Of a DNA stretch of 64,000 bases, positions 23,226-33,318 are shown one piece after another. The stretch covers positions 146,668 through 210,667 of the forward strand of contig NZ_QXEC01000009.1 of assembly GCF_003583405.1 (NCBI RefSeq), written 5' to 3'. Below the pieces are notes generated by a model. It worked only from the letters and a program-made list of their open reading frames with translations, made no database searches and was not told where the DNA came from. The position numbers and the translations under genes were made by a program. This DNA comes from Micromonospora radicis (GTDB lineage: Bacteria > Actinomycetota > Actinomycetes > Mycobacteriales > Micromonosporaceae). The stretch's first letter is position 1; each line of letters starts with the position of its first letter.

Positions 23226-23489
23226 CTGCGGGCGTACTCCTTGTGGTTTCTACCGGAGGTGTGGACCCGTCCCACCCCGCCACCGACCGTCCTGTCCTTC
23301 CGGCGCGTCACGCGCCGGCGACCGGATCGATCGCTGCCCGAGCGGGCCCCGGCCTCCGACCGGGGGTCAACCACGATTCGGTACGCGCTGCGCACCGCCC
23401 GCGGCTGGGACGAGCATGTGATGTGTTTCTGGTGGATCTGCGGCCCGGATCGCCCCGGTCGGCCGGTTACCCCGGTCGACCGTGACGGT

Positions 23490-23603
23490 TCAGCCCTGGC
23501 GCTGCTTGTGGCGCGGGTCGGTGCAGATGACCATGACCCGGCCGTGCCGGCGGATAACCCGGCACTTGTTGCAGATCCTCTTGACGCTCGGCTTGACCTT
23601 CAC
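23490..23603 (-). CDS. rpmJ: 50S ribosomal protein L36
   Basis: 37 residues: [20 protein letters not shown] followed by [17 protein letters not shown]. It has the C-x2-C ... C-x4-H zinc-binding pattern of the zinc-dependent (C+) L36. GTG start at 23603 with AAGG nearby; an ATG at 23621 would add six residues. Too short to be obvious, but the match to the family is complete and it lies between infA and rpsM as expected. Confidence 0.96.
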   Translation of the reverse strand: MKVKPSVKRICNKCRVIRRHGRVMVICTDPRHKQRQG

Positions 23604-23693
23604 GGTTGCCTTACTTCCCATCTGGCCCGGCAGCACGAGGCGCGACACCGGACGTCGAAGACGGACACGGACGTTTCCCGGCCGTCGTCAGGA

Positions 23694-23915
23694 CTACTTG
23701 TAGCGGTAGACGATGCGCCCGCGGGTCAGGTCGTACGGCGAGAGTTCGACGACGACCCGATCCTCCGGCAGGATGCGGATGTAGTGCTGCCGCATCTTGC
23801 CGCTGATGTGAGCCAGCACCTTGTGGCCGTTGGCGAGCTCCACCCGGAACATGGCGTTCGGCAGTGGCTCGATGACCCGGCCTTCGATCTCGATGGCTCC
23901 GTCTTTTTTCGGCAT
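23694..23915 (-). CDS. infA: translation initiation factor IF-1
   Basis: 73 residues, a single S1/OB fold that occupies the A site during initiation ([20 protein letters not shown] ... [35 protein letters not shown]). ATG at 23915, preceded by GGAGG. First gene of the alpha (infA-rpmJ-rpsM-rpsK-rpsD-rpoA-rplQ) unit; the 228 bases upstream (23916-24143) contain no gene and presumably the promoter. Confidence 0.97.
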   Translation of the reverse strand: MPKKDGAIEIEGRVIEPLPNAMFRVELANGHKVLAHISGKMRQHYIRILPEDRVVVELSPYDLTRGRIVYRYK

Positions 23916-24143
23916 GTCCTCCGCTGTCCTGACGTCGGTTACTCCGGATCGGCCCACAACGCCTTACACGGGTTTCTGACAAGATCAGATGCCCGCGCCA
24001 GCCGCGGCTCCGCGACCCACCGAAGCGCTTGGTGGGCATGGCAGAGTGGACGCTGTGCGCCGATCAGAAAGTGTACGCCCGCCGGCACGCCGCCGCCAAA
24101 CCGACCGGCCAACGAGCACCAAGTAGCCGGACAAATGTGACGT

Positions 24144-24869
24144 TCAGGCGATGCCGTCGCGGCCCGGACGGTGCCGTTGCTCTCCCGGCCCAGGTCCGTC
24201 GCCGTTCTCGGCCGCCCCGGTCGGCGCACCGCCCAGGTTCTGCGGGCCCGGCGTGACGTCGGTCGCACCGCCGACCTGCGGGCCCGGCGTCACACCGCTC
24301 GCCCCGCCGTCGTCCGTCTGCTCGGCACGAAGTGCCTTGCGCTCCCGCTTGAGCGCCTTCTTCTCCGCCCGCCGCTGCCGGCGTCGCTCCTGGTCGGCCG
24401 CCCAACGCTGCGGCTCGCCGGTGGCCAGGCCGGTGACCGTCCGGACCAGCACCACCGCGCCCCACGGCCCGGCCACCCAGCCCGGCCAGAAGTAGAGCGC
24501 ATCGCCAGCTGCCAGCGAGGTTGCCGCCCAGATTGCGGTCACGATCCCGACGGTCTTGAGCCAGGGCTCCCAGACCTCGACCAGCCAGCGTGCGGTCACG
24601 CCCCTCCCGGCGGCGGAAACCGCCGGGGCCGACCCGGCATCGCTCCGCTGGCCCGGCACCGTGGCCGCCGCCGGCACCACCGCGCCCGCCGGCGGCAGAT
24701 CCTCCACCAGGTCGTCCAACTCGGCGTACGTGCGAGCGGCGTACGTGCGTCGCAGTCGCTCGTCGTACTCGTGGAGGTCCAGCCGGCCCTCGTCGAGCGC
24801 GACCCGGAGCCGTTCGGCGGTGGCCTGCCGGTCGGAATCCGCTGCCCGCATGCCGTCACGCCCGTCCAT
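24144..24869 (-). CDS. DUF1707 domain membrane protein
   Basis: 241 residues. The N-terminal 55 residues are a DUF1707 (SHOCT-like) domain: MRAADSDRQATAERLRVALDEGRLDLHEYDERL. A linker leads to a two-helix membrane unit (WLKTVGIVTAIWAATSLAAG and WVAGPWGAVVLVRTVTGLA, with a LYFWPG turn). A charged, coiled segment (QERRRQRRAEKKALKRERKALRAEQ) and a Gly/Pro-rich tail with two VTPGPQ repeats follow. Start ATG at 24869; 24881 adds four residues. Function unknown; the family is abundant in actinobacteria. It interrupts the otherwise ribosomal run between map and infA. Confidence 0.85.
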   Translation of the reverse strand: MDGRDGMRAADSDRQATAERLRVALDEGRLDLHEYDERLRRTYAARTYAELDDLVEDLPPAGAVVPAAATVPGQRSDAGSAPAVSAAGRGVTARWLVEVWEPWLKTVGIVTAIWAATSLAAGDALYFWPGWVAGPWGAVVLVRTVTGLATGEPQRWAADQERRRQRRAEKKALKRERKALRAEQTDDGGASGVTPGPQVGGATDVTPGPQNLGGAPTGAAENGDGPGPGEQRHRPGRDGIA

Positions 24870-24963
24870 GCCGGCAAGCATGCCACCGGCCCGCCAGTCC
24901 GCCCACCCGACCCCACCGGCCGACCGCGGCGGCCACCGCATCCGGTCGAGGGGACACTGCTGG

Positions 24964-25815
24964 TCAGGCCTTCGGGGCACTACTCGGCTGGCGCGCGGTG
25001 ACCAGGTCACCGAGGCGGGCCCGCCCGCCGTCGAACGCGGTCAGCACCCACACACCGTCCGGCAGCAGCGCCATGGTGTGCTCGACGTGAGCCGCCCGGG
25101 ATCCGTCCCGGGTGACCACCGTCCAGCCGTCGGCCAGCTCCGCGGTACGCGGCGAACCCATGGTGATCATCGGCTCGATAGCCAGCGCCATCCCCGCCAC
25201 CAGACGCGGGCCCTTGCCCGGCCGGCCGTGGTTGAGCACGTGCGGGTCCTGGTGCATCTCGGTGCCGATGCCGTGGCCGCCGTAACCGTCGACAATGCCG
25301 TAGCGGCCCGCCTTGCGGATCGCGTGCTCCACCGCGTGCGAGATGTCGGTGAGCCGCCCACGACCGCCCGCCGCACCCCGGGCCGCGGCGGCGATGCCGG
25401 CCCACATGGCGTCCTCGGCGACCTCGGCCATCCGGAGCAGTGCCGGGTCGGCCTGGCCCACGCCGACGGTGATCGCGGCGTCGCCGTGCCAGCCGTCGAG
25501 CACCGCTCCGCAGTCGATCGAGATCAGGTCGCCCTCGGCGAGCACCTGCGAAGGCGACGGGATGGCGTGCACGATCTGCTCGTTGACCGACGAGCAGATC
25601 GACGCCGGGAAGCCGTGGTAGCCCTTGAAGGAGGGAACGGCGCCCGCCTCGCGGATCGTCGCCTCGGCGATCGCGTCCAGGTCGGCCGTGGTCACCCCGG
25701 GAGCGACCGCCTCCCGCATTCTCCGCAGCGCCTCGGCGACCACCAGACCGGCGGCCCGCATCTTCTCGATCTGCTCGGGGGTCTTCAGCTGGATGTCCAG
25801 CTGGGGACGACGCAT
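24964..25815 (-). CDS. map: methionine aminopeptidase
   Basis: 283 residues, type I. It removes the initiator Met cotranslationally. Metal ligands are visible: Asp in [18 protein letters not shown], His in [12 protein letters not shown], Glu in [10 protein letters not shown] and Glu in HVEHTMAL. The substrate-pocket [20 protein letters not shown] is typical. ATG at 25815 is preferred over GTG 25839, which lies in the preceding hairpin. It follows adk, the usual spc-operon end. Confidence 0.96.
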   Translation of the reverse strand: MRRPQLDIQLKTPEQIEKMRAAGLVVAEALRRMREAVAPGVTTADLDAIAEATIREAGAVPSFKGYHGFPASICSSVNEQIVHAIPSPSQVLAEGDLISIDCGAVLDGWHGDAAITVGVGQADPALLRMAEVAEDAMWAGIAAAARGAAGGRGRLTDISHAVEHAIRKAGRYGIVDGYGGHGIGTEMHQDPHVLNHGRPGKGPRLVAGMALAIEPMITMGSPRTAELADGWTVVTRDGSRAAHVEHTMALLPDGVWVLTAFDGGRARLGDLVTARQPSSAPKA

Positions 25816-25839
25816 GGCGGCGCTACCTTTCCTTGCCAC

Positions 25840-25872
25840 AACAGCGGGGCACGTCGGACGTACCCCGCTGTT
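25840..25872 (-). terminator. hairpin between adk and map
   Basis: Ten-base-pair outer stem (AACAGCGGGG with CCCCGCTGTT) and, after one mismatch, five further pairs. It sits 32 bases after the adk stop. Lacking a T-run it may be an attenuator rather than a full terminator; map begins 25 bases later. Confidence 0.6.
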
Positions 25873-25904
25873 CGCACTTTATCCGGCCGGGTGTCGGGCC
25901 GAGG

Positions 25905-26558
25905 TCAGCCGCCGTACGACCGCAGCGCGTCGATCGCGCGGACCGTGACGTCCTCCACCGGGCCGGTGGCGTCGATACCGACCAGCTTGCCCTGGGCACC
26001 GTAGTAGTCCACCAGCGGTGCGGTCTTCTCCGCGTACTCCCGCAGGCGGGCCGCGATGGTCTCCGGCTTGTCGTCGTCGCGCTGGAACAGCTCGGCACCA
26101 CAGCGGTCGCAGATGCCGTCCCGGCTGGTGGCGTCGAACTCGACGTGCCAGATCTTGCCGCAGCCCCGGCAGGTCCGCCGGCCGGAGAGCCGGCGGATCA
26201 CCTCGTCGTCGTCGACCACCAGTTCCAGCACGATGTCCAGCGCGGTGCCCAGGTCAGCGAGGAGCTTGTCCAGCGCGGCGGCCTGCGGCGTGGTCCGCGG
26301 GAAGCCGTCGAGCAGGAACCCCTCGGCGGCGTCCGGCTCGGCCAGCCGGTCCCGGACCATGTTGATGGTGACCTCGTCCGGTACCAGCTTGCCAGCGTCC
26401 ATGTAGCGCTTGGCCTCGACCCCCAGCGGCGTCCCCTGCGACACGTTGGCCCGGAAGATGTCGCCGGTCGAGATCTTCGGCACGGACAGGTGCGCGGCGA
26501 TGAACTCCGCCTGAGTGCCCTTGCCCGCGCCCGGCGGGCCAACCAGAACCAGTCTCAT
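25905..26558 (-). CDS. adk: adenylate kinase
   Basis: 217 residues. AMP + ATP to 2 ADP. P-loop [10 protein letters not shown] at the N-terminus, AMP-site [10 protein letters not shown], and a LID with four cysteines (CRGCGKIW ... CDRCGAEL), that is, the zinc-binding type seen in Gram-positives. The ATG directly abuts the secY TAG with no gap. Confidence 0.97.
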   Translation of the reverse strand: MRLVLVGPPGAGKGTQAEFIAAHLSVPKISTGDIFRANVSQGTPLGVEAKRYMDAGKLVPDEVTINMVRDRLAEPDAAEGFLLDGFPRTTPQAAALDKLLADLGTALDIVLELVVDDDEVIRRLSGRRTCRGCGKIWHVEFDATSRDGICDRCGAELFQRDDDKPETIAARLREYAEKTAPLVDYYGAQGKLVGIDATGPVEDVTVRAIDALRSYGG

Positions 26559-27884
26559 CTACCGCAGGAACCCTTCGTAGTTCCGCTGCATCAGTTGGCT
26601 CTCGATCTGCTTGCTGGTCTCGAGAGCGACGCCAACCATGATCAGAACAGCGGTGCCGCCGAACGGGAAGTTGAGGTACTGCTGCCGGTCCAGCCAGATG
26701 AAGAAGAAGTTCGGCAGGATCGAGATGGTCGCGAGGTACAGCGCCCCCGGCAGAGTGATGCGGCTGAGGATGAAGTCCAGGTAGTCGGCGGTCGGCTTAC
26801 CGGGGCGGATGCCCGGCACGAAGCCACCGTACTTCTTCATGTTGTCCGCGACCTCGGTCGGGTTGAACGTGATCGAGACGTAGAAGTACGTGAAGAAGAT
26901 GATCAGCAGGAAGTAGACCGCGATGTAGATCGGGCTGGTCGGGTCGACCAGGTTGTTCTGGATCCACGCCTGGGTCTTGCCCGGGTCGTTCTGGTCGAAG
27001 AACTGCAGGGCCAGCTGCGGCAGGTAGAGCAGCGACGAACCGAAGATGACCGGGATGACACCCGCCTGGTTGACCTTCAGCGGGATGTAGGTGGAGGTGC
27101 CGCCGTACATCCGCCGGCCGATCATCCGCTTGGCGTACTGCACCGGGATGCGGCGCTGCGCCTGCTCGATGAAGGTGACCGCGGTGATGACCACCAGGAC
27201 CAGGGCGATGACGAGGAAGAACTTGGCCCAGCCCTGGCTCTCCTTGATCCGCCAGCCCTCGCTGGGGAGCCGGGCGGCGATCGAGGTGAAGATCAGGACC
27301 GACATGCCGTTGCCGACGCCGCGGTCGGTGATCAGCTCGCCGAGCCACATCACCACGCCGGTGCCGGCGGTCATCGTCATCACCAGGACCGACAGCGTCA
27401 GCCAGTCCGGAATGCCGGTGCCCTGCGGGATGATCGGGAACTCGTCGCACTGGTTGTTGAACAGCTGCCCGGAGCGGGCCAGGGCGACGAACGCCGAGGC
27501 CTGCAGCACACCGAGCCCCAGGGTCAGGTAGCGGGTGTACTGCGTGATCTTCGCCTGGCCGGCCTGGCCCTCCTTGCGGAGCTGCTCAAGCCGCGGAATG
27601 ACCACCGTCAGCAGCTGCAGGATGATCGACGCGGTGATGTAGGGCATGATGCCCAGCGCGAAGACCGACAGCTGAAGCAGCGCGCCACCGGAGAAGAGGT
27701 CGAGCAGGTTCAGTACCCCGGTCGAGCCTTCGATGGTGTCGAGGCACTTCTGGACGTTGCCGTACGAGACGCCCGGGCTGGGCAGCGTTGCGCCGAGCCG
27801 GTAGATCGCGACGATGCCTACTGTGAACAGCAGCTTCTTGCGCAGGTCAGGCGTACGGAACGCACTGAGAAAGGCGGACAGCAA
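26559..27884 (-). CDS. secY: preprotein translocase subunit SecY
   Basis: 441 residues with ten hydrophobic helices; channel of the Sec translocon with SecE (56663-57055). N-terminus MLSAFLSAFRTPDLRKKLLFTVGI; plug-side LLDLFSGGALLQLSVFALGIMPYITASII; cytosolic loop EQAQRRIPVQYAKR. The start is TTG at 27884, six bases after an AGGAGG site; no ATG or GTG fits. The gap to rplO contains a strong hairpin. Confidence 0.96.
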   Translation of the reverse strand: MLSAFLSAFRTPDLRKKLLFTVGIVAIYRLGATLPSPGVSYGNVQKCLDTIEGSTGVLNLLDLFSGGALLQLSVFALGIMPYITASIILQLLTVVIPRLEQLRKEGQAGQAKITQYTRYLTLGLGVLQASAFVALARSGQLFNNQCDEFPIIPQGTGIPDWLTLSVLVMTMTAGTGVVMWLGELITDRGVGNGMSVLIFTSIAARLPSEGWRIKESQGWAKFFLVIALVLVVITAVTFIEQAQRRIPVQYAKRMIGRRMYGGTSTYIPLKVNQAGVIPVIFGSSLLYLPQLALQFFDQNDPGKTQAWIQNNLVDPTSPIYIAVYFLLIIFFTYFYVSITFNPTEVADNMKKYGGFVPGIRPGKPTADYLDFILSRITLPGALYLATISILPNFFFIWLDRQQYLNFPFGGTAVLIMVGVALETSKQIESQLMQRNYEGFLR

Positions 27885-28065
27885 CTTCTTCCTCCTGCGC
27901 GAGGCGGGCCGCCGGTCATCCCTGGCGGATCGGGGTGGGTGCCGGGCAGGTGCCCGATATCCATGGCTGGGAAGGGACTCTAACAGCCCGATCCCGGTCC
28001 GGGCAGATGTGCCCGGCTACATAAACCGAATCCGATGTTACCGGGCGCACACGCCCGGCGTAGAC

Positions 28066-28105
28066 CGTGGCGCCCGCCAGCTGGAGTCAACTGGCGGGCG
28101 CCACG
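28066..28105 (-). terminator. hairpin after rplO
   Basis: Perfect 15-bp stem (28066-28080 with 28091-28105) and a 10-base loop, twelve bases after the rplO stop. It separates the ribosomal spc genes from secY-adk. secY then needs its own promoter in the 180-base leader (27885-28065), where TTAGAGT is the only -10-like sequence I noticed. Confidence 0.7.
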
Positions 28106-28117
28106 CGTTCGTGCAGC

Positions 28118-28561
28118 TTACAGCGCTGTGGCCGAGCCACCGGCAGCGGTGATCTTCTCCTTGGCCGACGCGCTGAACGCGTGCGCCGTGACCTGGAGCG
28201 CCACCCCGCCGAGGTCCCCGGTACCGAGAACCTTCACCGGCTGACCCTTGCGGACCGCGCCGGCCTCGACCAGCTCGGCCGGGCCGACCTGGCCACCGTT
28301 CGGGAACAGTTCGGCCAGGCGGTCCAGGTTGACCACCTGGAAGACCACCTTGAACTTGTTCTTGAAGCCCTTCAGCTTCGGCAGGCGCATGTGGATGGGC
28401 ATCTGCCCACCCTCGAACGCCGCCGAGATGTTCTTCCGGGCCTTGGAACCCTTGGTACCGCGACCGGCGGTCTTGCCCTTGGAGCCCTCACCGCGACCCA
28501 CCCGGGTCTTCGCGGTCTTGGCCCCCGGCGCCGGGCGCAGGTGGTGGACCTTGATCGTCAT
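28118..28561 (-). CDS. rplO: 50S ribosomal protein L15
   Basis: 147 residues ([43 protein letters not shown]). It bridges 23S domains II and V. Its ATG shares one base with the rpmD stop (TAATG). Confidence 0.97.
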   Translation of the reverse strand: MTIKVHHLRPAPGAKTAKTRVGRGEGSKGKTAGRGTKGSKARKNISAAFEGGQMPIHMRLPKLKGFKNKFKVVFQVVNLDRLAELFPNGGQVGPAELVEAGAVRKGQPVKVLGTGDLGGVALQVTAHAFSASAKEKITAAGGSATAL

Positions 28562-28743
28562 TACTCGACCTCCTCGACCTTCACGAGGTGGTTGACCGTG
28601 AAGATCATGCCGCGGATCTCGGGCCGGTCTTCCTTGACCACCACGTCGTTGATCCGCTTGAGACCGAGGGAGCGCAGCGACTCACGCTGGTTGCGCTTGG
28701 TCCCGATCTCGGAACGGACCTGGGTGACCTTCAACCGTGCCAT
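28561..28743 (-). CDS. rpmD: 50S ribosomal protein L30
   Basis: 60 residues ([40 protein letters not shown]). Complete single-domain L30. Its ATG overlaps the rpsE TGA by one base, and its stop overlaps rplO, so three genes are coupled. Confidence 0.97.
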   Translation of the reverse strand: MARLKVTQVRSEIGTKRNQRESLRSLGLKRINDVVVKEDRPEIRGMIFTVNHLVKVEEVE

Positions 28744-29357
28744 CAGGAAGCCACCTCCGCCCGCGAGGCCAGCATGGCGGCCGGAGCGACGTCCTCCACC
28801 GGCAGGCCCCGACGCGCCGCGACGGCCTCGGGGGACTCGAGCCCCTTCAGCGCAGCCACGGTGGCGTGCACGATGTTGATCGGGTTCGACGACCCGAGGC
28901 TCTTGGAGAGCACGTCGTGGATGCCGGCGCACTCCAGCACGGCACGGACCGGACCACCGGCGATGACACCCGTACCGGCCGAGGCCGGCTTGAGCAGCAC
29001 CACACCGGCGGCGTCCTCGCCCGTGATCGGGTGCGGGATCGAGGAGCCGATCCGGGGCACCTTGAAGAAGTGCTTCTTGGCCTCCTCGACACCCTTGGCG
29101 ATCGCCGCGGGCACCTCCTTGGCCTTTCCGTAGCCCACGCCCACGGTGCCGTCGCCGTCGCCCACGATCACCAGGGCGGTGAAGCTGAAGCGACGACCAC
29201 CCTTCACGACCTTGGCGACGCGGTTGATCGCGACGACCCGCTCGAGGTGCGGGGTCTTCTCGGCGGGCGCGTTTCCGCGGCCGCCCTCACGGCGGTTGTC
29301 GCGGCGACCACCCTCGTTGCCACCGGACCCGCCGCCACGGCGCTGTTGACCTGGCAT
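28743..29357 (-). CDS. rpsE: 30S ribosomal protein S5
   Basis: 204 residues. N-terminal Gly/Arg-rich extension ([20 protein letters not shown]) precedes the dsRNA-binding S5 domain ([21 protein letters not shown]) and the C-terminal domain ([19 protein letters not shown]). S5 governs decoding accuracy with S4. ATG at 29357; the longer frame upstream overlaps rplR and is rejected. Confidence 0.97.
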   Translation of the reverse strand: MPGQQRRGGGSGGNEGGRRDNRREGGRGNAPAEKTPHLERVVAINRVAKVVKGGRRFSFTALVIVGDGDGTVGVGYGKAKEVPAAIAKGVEEAKKHFFKVPRIGSSIPHPITGEDAAGVVLLKPASAGTGVIAGGPVRAVLECAGIHDVLSKSLGSSNPINIVHATVAALKGLESPEAVAARRGLPVEDVAPAAMLASRAEVAS

Positions 29358-29391
29358 CAGCAGCCTTCCTTTTCTCTCGTGACGGGGATTG

Positions 29392-29781
29392 TCAGAACTC
29401 GAGCCCGGCTTCGCGGGCGGCGTCGGCAAGCGCGGCGACCCGCCCCGCGTACCGGTTGCCACCGCGGTCGAAGACGACCTTGGAGACGCCGGCGGCCTTG
29501 GCCCGCTCGGCGAGCAGCGCGCCGACCTTGCCGGCCAGGGCGCTCTTGTCGCCCTCCGTACCGCGCAGCGAGGCGTCCAGGGTCGAGGCCGACGCCAGGG
29601 TGTGGCCCTTGGTGTCGTCCACGATCTGGGCCACGATGTGCCGCAGTGAACGGGTGACGACCAAACGCGGACGCTCGGCCGTACCGCTGACGTTCTTGCG
29701 GACCCGGAAGTGCCGACGCGCACGCCCGACGGCACGCTTGGCGGCGACGCCGCGGCGGCGCTTGAGCAGCGTGGCGCTCAC
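29392..29781 (-). CDS. rplR: 50S ribosomal protein L18
   Basis: 129 residues, binds 5S rRNA with L5 ([43 protein letters not shown]). GTG at 29781 overlaps the rplF stop (GTGA). Confidence 0.97.
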   Translation of the reverse strand: MSATLLKRRRGVAAKRAVGRARRHFRVRKNVSGTAERPRLVVTRSLRHIVAQIVDDTKGHTLASASTLDASLRGTEGDKSALAGKVGALLAERAKAAGVSKVVFDRGGNRYAGRVAALADAAREAGLEF

Positions 29782-30320
29782 TTCTTACCTGCCTTTCCGG
29801 CCTTGCGGCGGATTACCTCGCCCTGGTACTTCACACCCTTGCCCTTGTAGGGCTCCGGCGGGCGGATCTTCCGGATGTTGGCGGCGACCTCACCGACCAG
29901 CTGCTTGTCGATGCCGGCCACGTGGAACAGCGTGGGCCGCTCCACCGTGAAGGTGATGCCCTCCGGAGCCGGAACCGTCACCGGGTGCGAGAACCCGAGC
30001 GCGAACTCCAGGTCCTTGCCCTTGGCGGTGACCCGGTAACCGGTGCCGGCGATCTCCAGGCTCTTGCGGTAGCCCTCGGTGACCCCGACGATCATGTTGG
30101 CGACCAGGGTACGGCTCAGGCCGTGCAGCTCCTTGGCCTTGCGCTCGTCGTTCGGGCGGTTGACGTTCAACTGCCCGTCCTCGGCCCGCTCGATGGTGAT
30201 CGGCTCGGCCAGGGTGTGCGAGAGCTCGCCCTTGGGGCCCTTGACCTTGACGGTCTGGCCGTCGATCGTCACGTCGACGCCGGATGGCACCGGGATCGAC
30301 TTACGTCCAATACGCGACAT
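29778..30320 (-). CDS. rplF: 50S ribosomal protein L6
   Basis: 180 residues beginning [20 protein letters not shown], with the conserved [23 protein letters not shown] and [15 protein letters not shown]6 lies near the GTPase centre. ATG at 30320; longer versions run into the rpsH intergenic gap. Confidence 0.97.
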   Translation of the reverse strand: MSRIGRKSIPVPSGVDVTIDGQTVKVKGPKGELSHTLAEPITIERAEDGQLNVNRPNDERKAKELHGLSRTLVANMIVGVTEGYRKSLEIAGTGYRVTAKGKDLEFALGFSHPVTVPAPEGITFTVERPTLFHVAGIDKQLVGEVAANIRKIRPPEPYKGKGVKYQGEVIRRKAGKAGKK

Positions 30321-30336
30321 TTCTACCTGTCTCCCG

Positions 30337-30744
30337 TTACCAGACGAAGGCGAGGACTTCCCCGCCAACGCTCCGCTTGCGGGCCTGCCGGTCGGTGAGC
30401 AGCCCCTGGGACGTCGAAATGATCGCCACGCCCAGCCCGCCGAGCACCCGCGGGAGCCCGTCCGACTTGGCGTACACCCGCAGACCGGGCTTGGAGACGC
30501 GCTTGATGCCGGCCAGGCTCCGCTCCCGGTTCTGGCCGTACTTCAGCTCGACGACCAGTCGCTTGCCGACGGCGCCCTCCTCGGGCTCCTCGACTGCCCA
30601 GGTGGCGATGTAACCCTCGGTCTTGAGGACCTCGGCGATGTTCGCCTTGATCTTCGAGTAGGGCATCGTCACCCGGTCGTGGTACGCCTGGTTGGCGTTA
30701 CGCAGACGCGTGAGCATGTCTGCGATCGGGTCGGTCATCGTCAT
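30337..30744 (-). CDS. rpsH: 30S ribosomal protein S8
   Basis: 135 residues ([48 protein letters not shown]). Two candidate ATGs six bases apart (30744, 30738). S8 is the classical autoregulator of the spc operon in E. coli; no copy of that binding site was recognised here. A 96-base gap separates it from rpsN. Confidence 0.97.
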   Translation of the reverse strand: MTMTDPIADMLTRLRNANQAYHDRVTMPYSKIKANIAEVLKTEGYIATWAVEEPEEGAVGKRLVVELKYGQNRERSLAGIKRVSKPGLRVYAKSDGLPRVLGGLGVAIISTSQGLLTDRQARKRSVGGEVLAFVW

Positions 30745-30840
30745 GAAAACTCGTCAACCTTTCTCGCCGGGGTTCCCGCGACTCGCGCAGGCCTACGGCG
30801 AAGAGACAGTCCAGCTATCGCGCGGAGCGCGGCCGGGCTA

Positions 30841-31026
30841 TTACCAGGAAGCCTTGGACACGCCGGGCAGCTCACCGCGGTGGGCCATCTCCCGGATGCA
30901 CACCCGGCAGAGCCCGAACTTGCGGTAGACCGCCTTGGGACGCCCGCACCGCTGGCAGCGGGTGTACGCGCGAACCGAGAACTTCGGCTTCGCGGCCGCC
31001 TTGAGGATCAGCGCCTTCTTGGCCAT
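30841..31026 (-). CDS. rpsZ: 30S ribosomal protein S14 type Z
   Basis: 61 residues with a C-x2-C ... C-x2-C zinc ribbon ([24 protein letters not shown]). This is the short zinc-dependent S14, encoded one base after rplE. A zinc-free paralogue, if present, is elsewhere in the genome. Confidence 0.97.
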   Translation of the reverse strand: MAKKALILKAAAKPKFSVRAYTRCQRCGRPKAVYRKFGLCRVCIREMAHRGELPGVSKASW

Positions 31027-31027
31027 C

Positions 31028-31597
31028 TCAGTTCTCCTTGAACGGGAAGCCCAGGAGCTTGAGCAGCGCCCGGCCCTCGTCGTCGGTCGTGGCGGTGGTG
31101 ACCACCGTGATGTCCATGCCCCGCTGGCGATCGATCTTGTCCTGGTCGATCTCGTGGAACACCGACTGCTCGGTCAGACCGAACGTGTAGTTGCCGTGCC
31201 CGTCGAGCTTGCGCCCGTCGAGGCCGCGGAAGTCACGGATACGCGGCAGCGCGATGGACAGCAGCCGGTCCAGGAACTCCCACATCCGGTCGCCGCGCAG
31301 GGTCACCTTCGCGCCGATCGGCATACCCTCACGCAGCTTGAACTGCGCGATGGACTTCGTCGCCCGCCGGACCTGCGGCTTCTGGCCGGTGATGGTGGCC
31401 AGGTCGCGGACCGCACCGTCGATGAGCTTGGCGTCCCGAGCGGCCTCGCCGACACCCATGTTCACGACGATCTTCACCAGCCGTGGCACCTGCATCGGGT
31501 TGCCGTAGTCGCCCTGCTCGCGCAGCTGAGCGATGATCTCGTTGCGGTACCGCTCCTTGAGGCGCGGCATGGTCTTGGTTTCGGTAGCCGTGGTCAT
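31028..31597 (-). CDS. rplE: 50S ribosomal protein L5
   Basis: 189 residues ([54 protein letters not shown]), binding 5S rRNA. ATG at 31597 is six bases after AAGGA; GTG at 31600 overlaps the rplX stop and is the alternative. Confidence 0.96.
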   Translation of the reverse strand: MTTATETKTMPRLKERYRNEIIAQLREQGDYGNPMQVPRLVKIVVNMGVGEAARDAKLIDGAVRDLATITGQKPQVRRATKSIAQFKLREGMPIGAKVTLRGDRMWEFLDRLLSIALPRIRDFRGLDGRKLDGHGNYTFGLTEQSVFHEIDQDKIDRQRGMDITVVTTATTDDEGRALLKLLGFPFKEN

Positions 31598-31917
31598 CAC
31601 AGGTCCTTACCGGTGCTACGCGCGATGCGGACCTTCTGGCCGTTTTCGTCGATGCGGTAACCGACGCGGGTCGGCTTGCCGTCGGAGTCCACGACCATCA
31701 CGTTCGAGACGTGGATCGGGGCTTCCTGGGTGACGATGCCACCGGTCTTGGCGCCACGCTGGGTGGTGCTGATGCGAGTGTGCTTCTTGACCCGGTTCAC
31801 GCCCTCGACGAGGACCTTGTCCTGCCGCGGGTAGGCCGCGATGACCTTACCCTTGGCGCCCTTGTCCTTGCCGGCGATGACGACGACCGTGTCGCCCTTC
31901 TTGACCTTCACGGTCAC
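31597..31917 (-). CDS. rplX: 50S ribosomal protein L24
   Basis: 106 residues with an N-terminal KOW motif ([23 protein letters not shown]). L24 initiates 50S assembly at the 5' end of 23S rRNA. GTG at 31917 overlaps the rplN stop (GTGA); a long upstream frame is spurious. Confidence 0.96.
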
Positions 31918-32282
31918 AACACCTCCGGCGCGAGAGAGATGATCTTCATGAACCGCTTGTCCCGCAGCTCGCGGCCGACCGGGCCGAAGATGCGGGTACC
32001 CCGCGGGTCCCCACCGTCCTTGATGATGACGGCGGCGTTCTCGTCGAAGCGGATGTACGAACCGTCCGGCCGGCGGCGCTCCTTGGCGGTGCGGACGACG
32101 ACCGCCTTGACGACGTCGCCCTTCTTCACACCGGCACCCGGGATCGCGTCCTTGACGGTGGCGACGATGACGTCGCCGATGCTCGCGTAGCGCCGACCGG
32201 AACCACCGAGAACCCGGATGCACAGGATCTCCCGGGCACCCGTGTTGTCGGCGACGCGCAGTCGCGACTCCTGCTGAATCAC
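31914..32282 (-). CDS. rplN: 50S ribosomal protein L14
   Basis: 122 residues ([40 protein letters not shown]). Standard length. GTG start at 32282. First gene of the spc group; 96 bases from rpsQ without a gene. Confidence 0.97.
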
Positions 32283-32378
32283 GTCTATCTCCTATGTCTG
32301 CCGGTTCTCCGGCCGCCGGAGCGGCCGGAGCCTGGCGGAACCTGCGCCCGACCGATCTCGGCCGAGCTCGAGCCTTCG

Positions 32379-32657
32379 CTACTTGGCCTTCTCGAGGATC
32401 TCCACGAGCCGCCACCGCTTGGTGGCGGAAAGCGGCCGGGTCTCCATGATCAGGACGCGGTCGCCGATGCCGGCGGAGTTCTGCTCGTCGTGGACCTTGA
32501 GCTTGCTGGTCCGGCGCATGATCTTGCCGTACAGCGCGTGCTTGACCCGGTCCTCGACCTCGACCACGACGGTCTTGTCCATCTTGTCGCTGACCACGAG
32601 GCCCTCGCGGACCTTGCGGCGACCCCGCGGCTTGGTGGCGGTCGTGTTCTCGCTCAT
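32379..32657 (-). CDS. rpsQ: 30S ribosomal protein S17
   Basis: 92 residues, OB-fold protein binding helix 11 of 16S rRNA ([37 protein letters not shown]). ATGA overlap with rpmC. Last gene of the S10 group. Confidence 0.97.
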   Translation of the reverse strand: MSENTTATKPRGRRKVREGLVVSDKMDKTVVVEVEDRVKHALYGKIMRRTSKLKVHDEQNSAGIGDRVLIMETRPLSATKRWRLVEILEKAK

Positions 32658-32890
32658 GAAGCAGTCACCTCAGTCGGCGCGGCCGAGAGCCCCAGCTCAC
32701 GCTCACGCATGATCGTGTAGATCCGGGCGATCTCCCGACGGATGACCTGCAGCCGCCGGTTGTTGTCCAGCTGCCCGGTTGCGGCCTGCACGCGGAGGTT
32801 GAACAGCTCCGCCTTGGCCTCACGCAGCTTCGTGACCAACTCCTCCTCGGAGAGCTCACGCAGCTCGGAGGCCTTAACGCCCGCTGCCAT
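32654..32890 (-). CDS. rpmC: 50S ribosomal protein L29
   Basis: 78 residues, a two-helix protein at the tunnel exit ([39 protein letters not shown]). Its ATG shares one base with the rplP TGA. Confidence 0.97.
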   Translation of the reverse strand: MAAGVKASELRELSEEELVTKLREAKAELFNLRVQAATGQLDNNRRLQVIRREIARIYTIMRERELGLSAAPTEVTAS

Positions 32891-33315
32891 CAGGATTCAC
32901 CCACTTCGCGCGTAACAATGCGGCACTTCATCGGGAGCTTGTGGATCGCGCGACGCATCGCCTCTCGCGCGATCTGCTCGTTGGGGAAGGACATCTCGAA
33001 GAGAACCCGCCCCGGCTTGACGTTGGCGACCCACCACTCGGGCGAGCCCTTACCGGAACCCATCCGGGTTTCCGCCGGCTTCTTGGTGAGGGCCTGGTCC
33101 GGGAAGATGGTGATCCAGACCTTGCCGCCACGCTTGATGTGGCGGGTCATCGCGATACGTGCCGACTCGATCTGCCGGTTGGTCACGTACGCCGGCTCGA
33201 GAGCCTGGATCCCGAACTCGCCGAACACCACCCGGTTACCACCCTTGGACGCGCCGCTGCGGTCCGGGTGGTGCGGCTTGCGGAAGCCCTTCGGGGGCTT
33301 GCGCGGCATCAGCAT
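32890..33315 (-). CDS. rplP: 50S ribosomal protein L16
   Basis: 141 residues, binds near the A-site t[23 protein letters not shown] then [27 protein letters not shown] core and [25 protein letters not shown] loop (here [20 protein letters not shown]). The ATG at 33315 is chosen because AGGAGG stands at the right distance; an ATG six bases later lacks this spacing. Confidence 0.96.
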
Positions 33316-33318
33316 CTG

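Noticed and set aside
23940..23990. TTGTCA-N17-TTGTGG upstream of infA
   Set aside because: The -35 is good but the -10 lacks the TAnnnT pattern, so no promoter is claimed.
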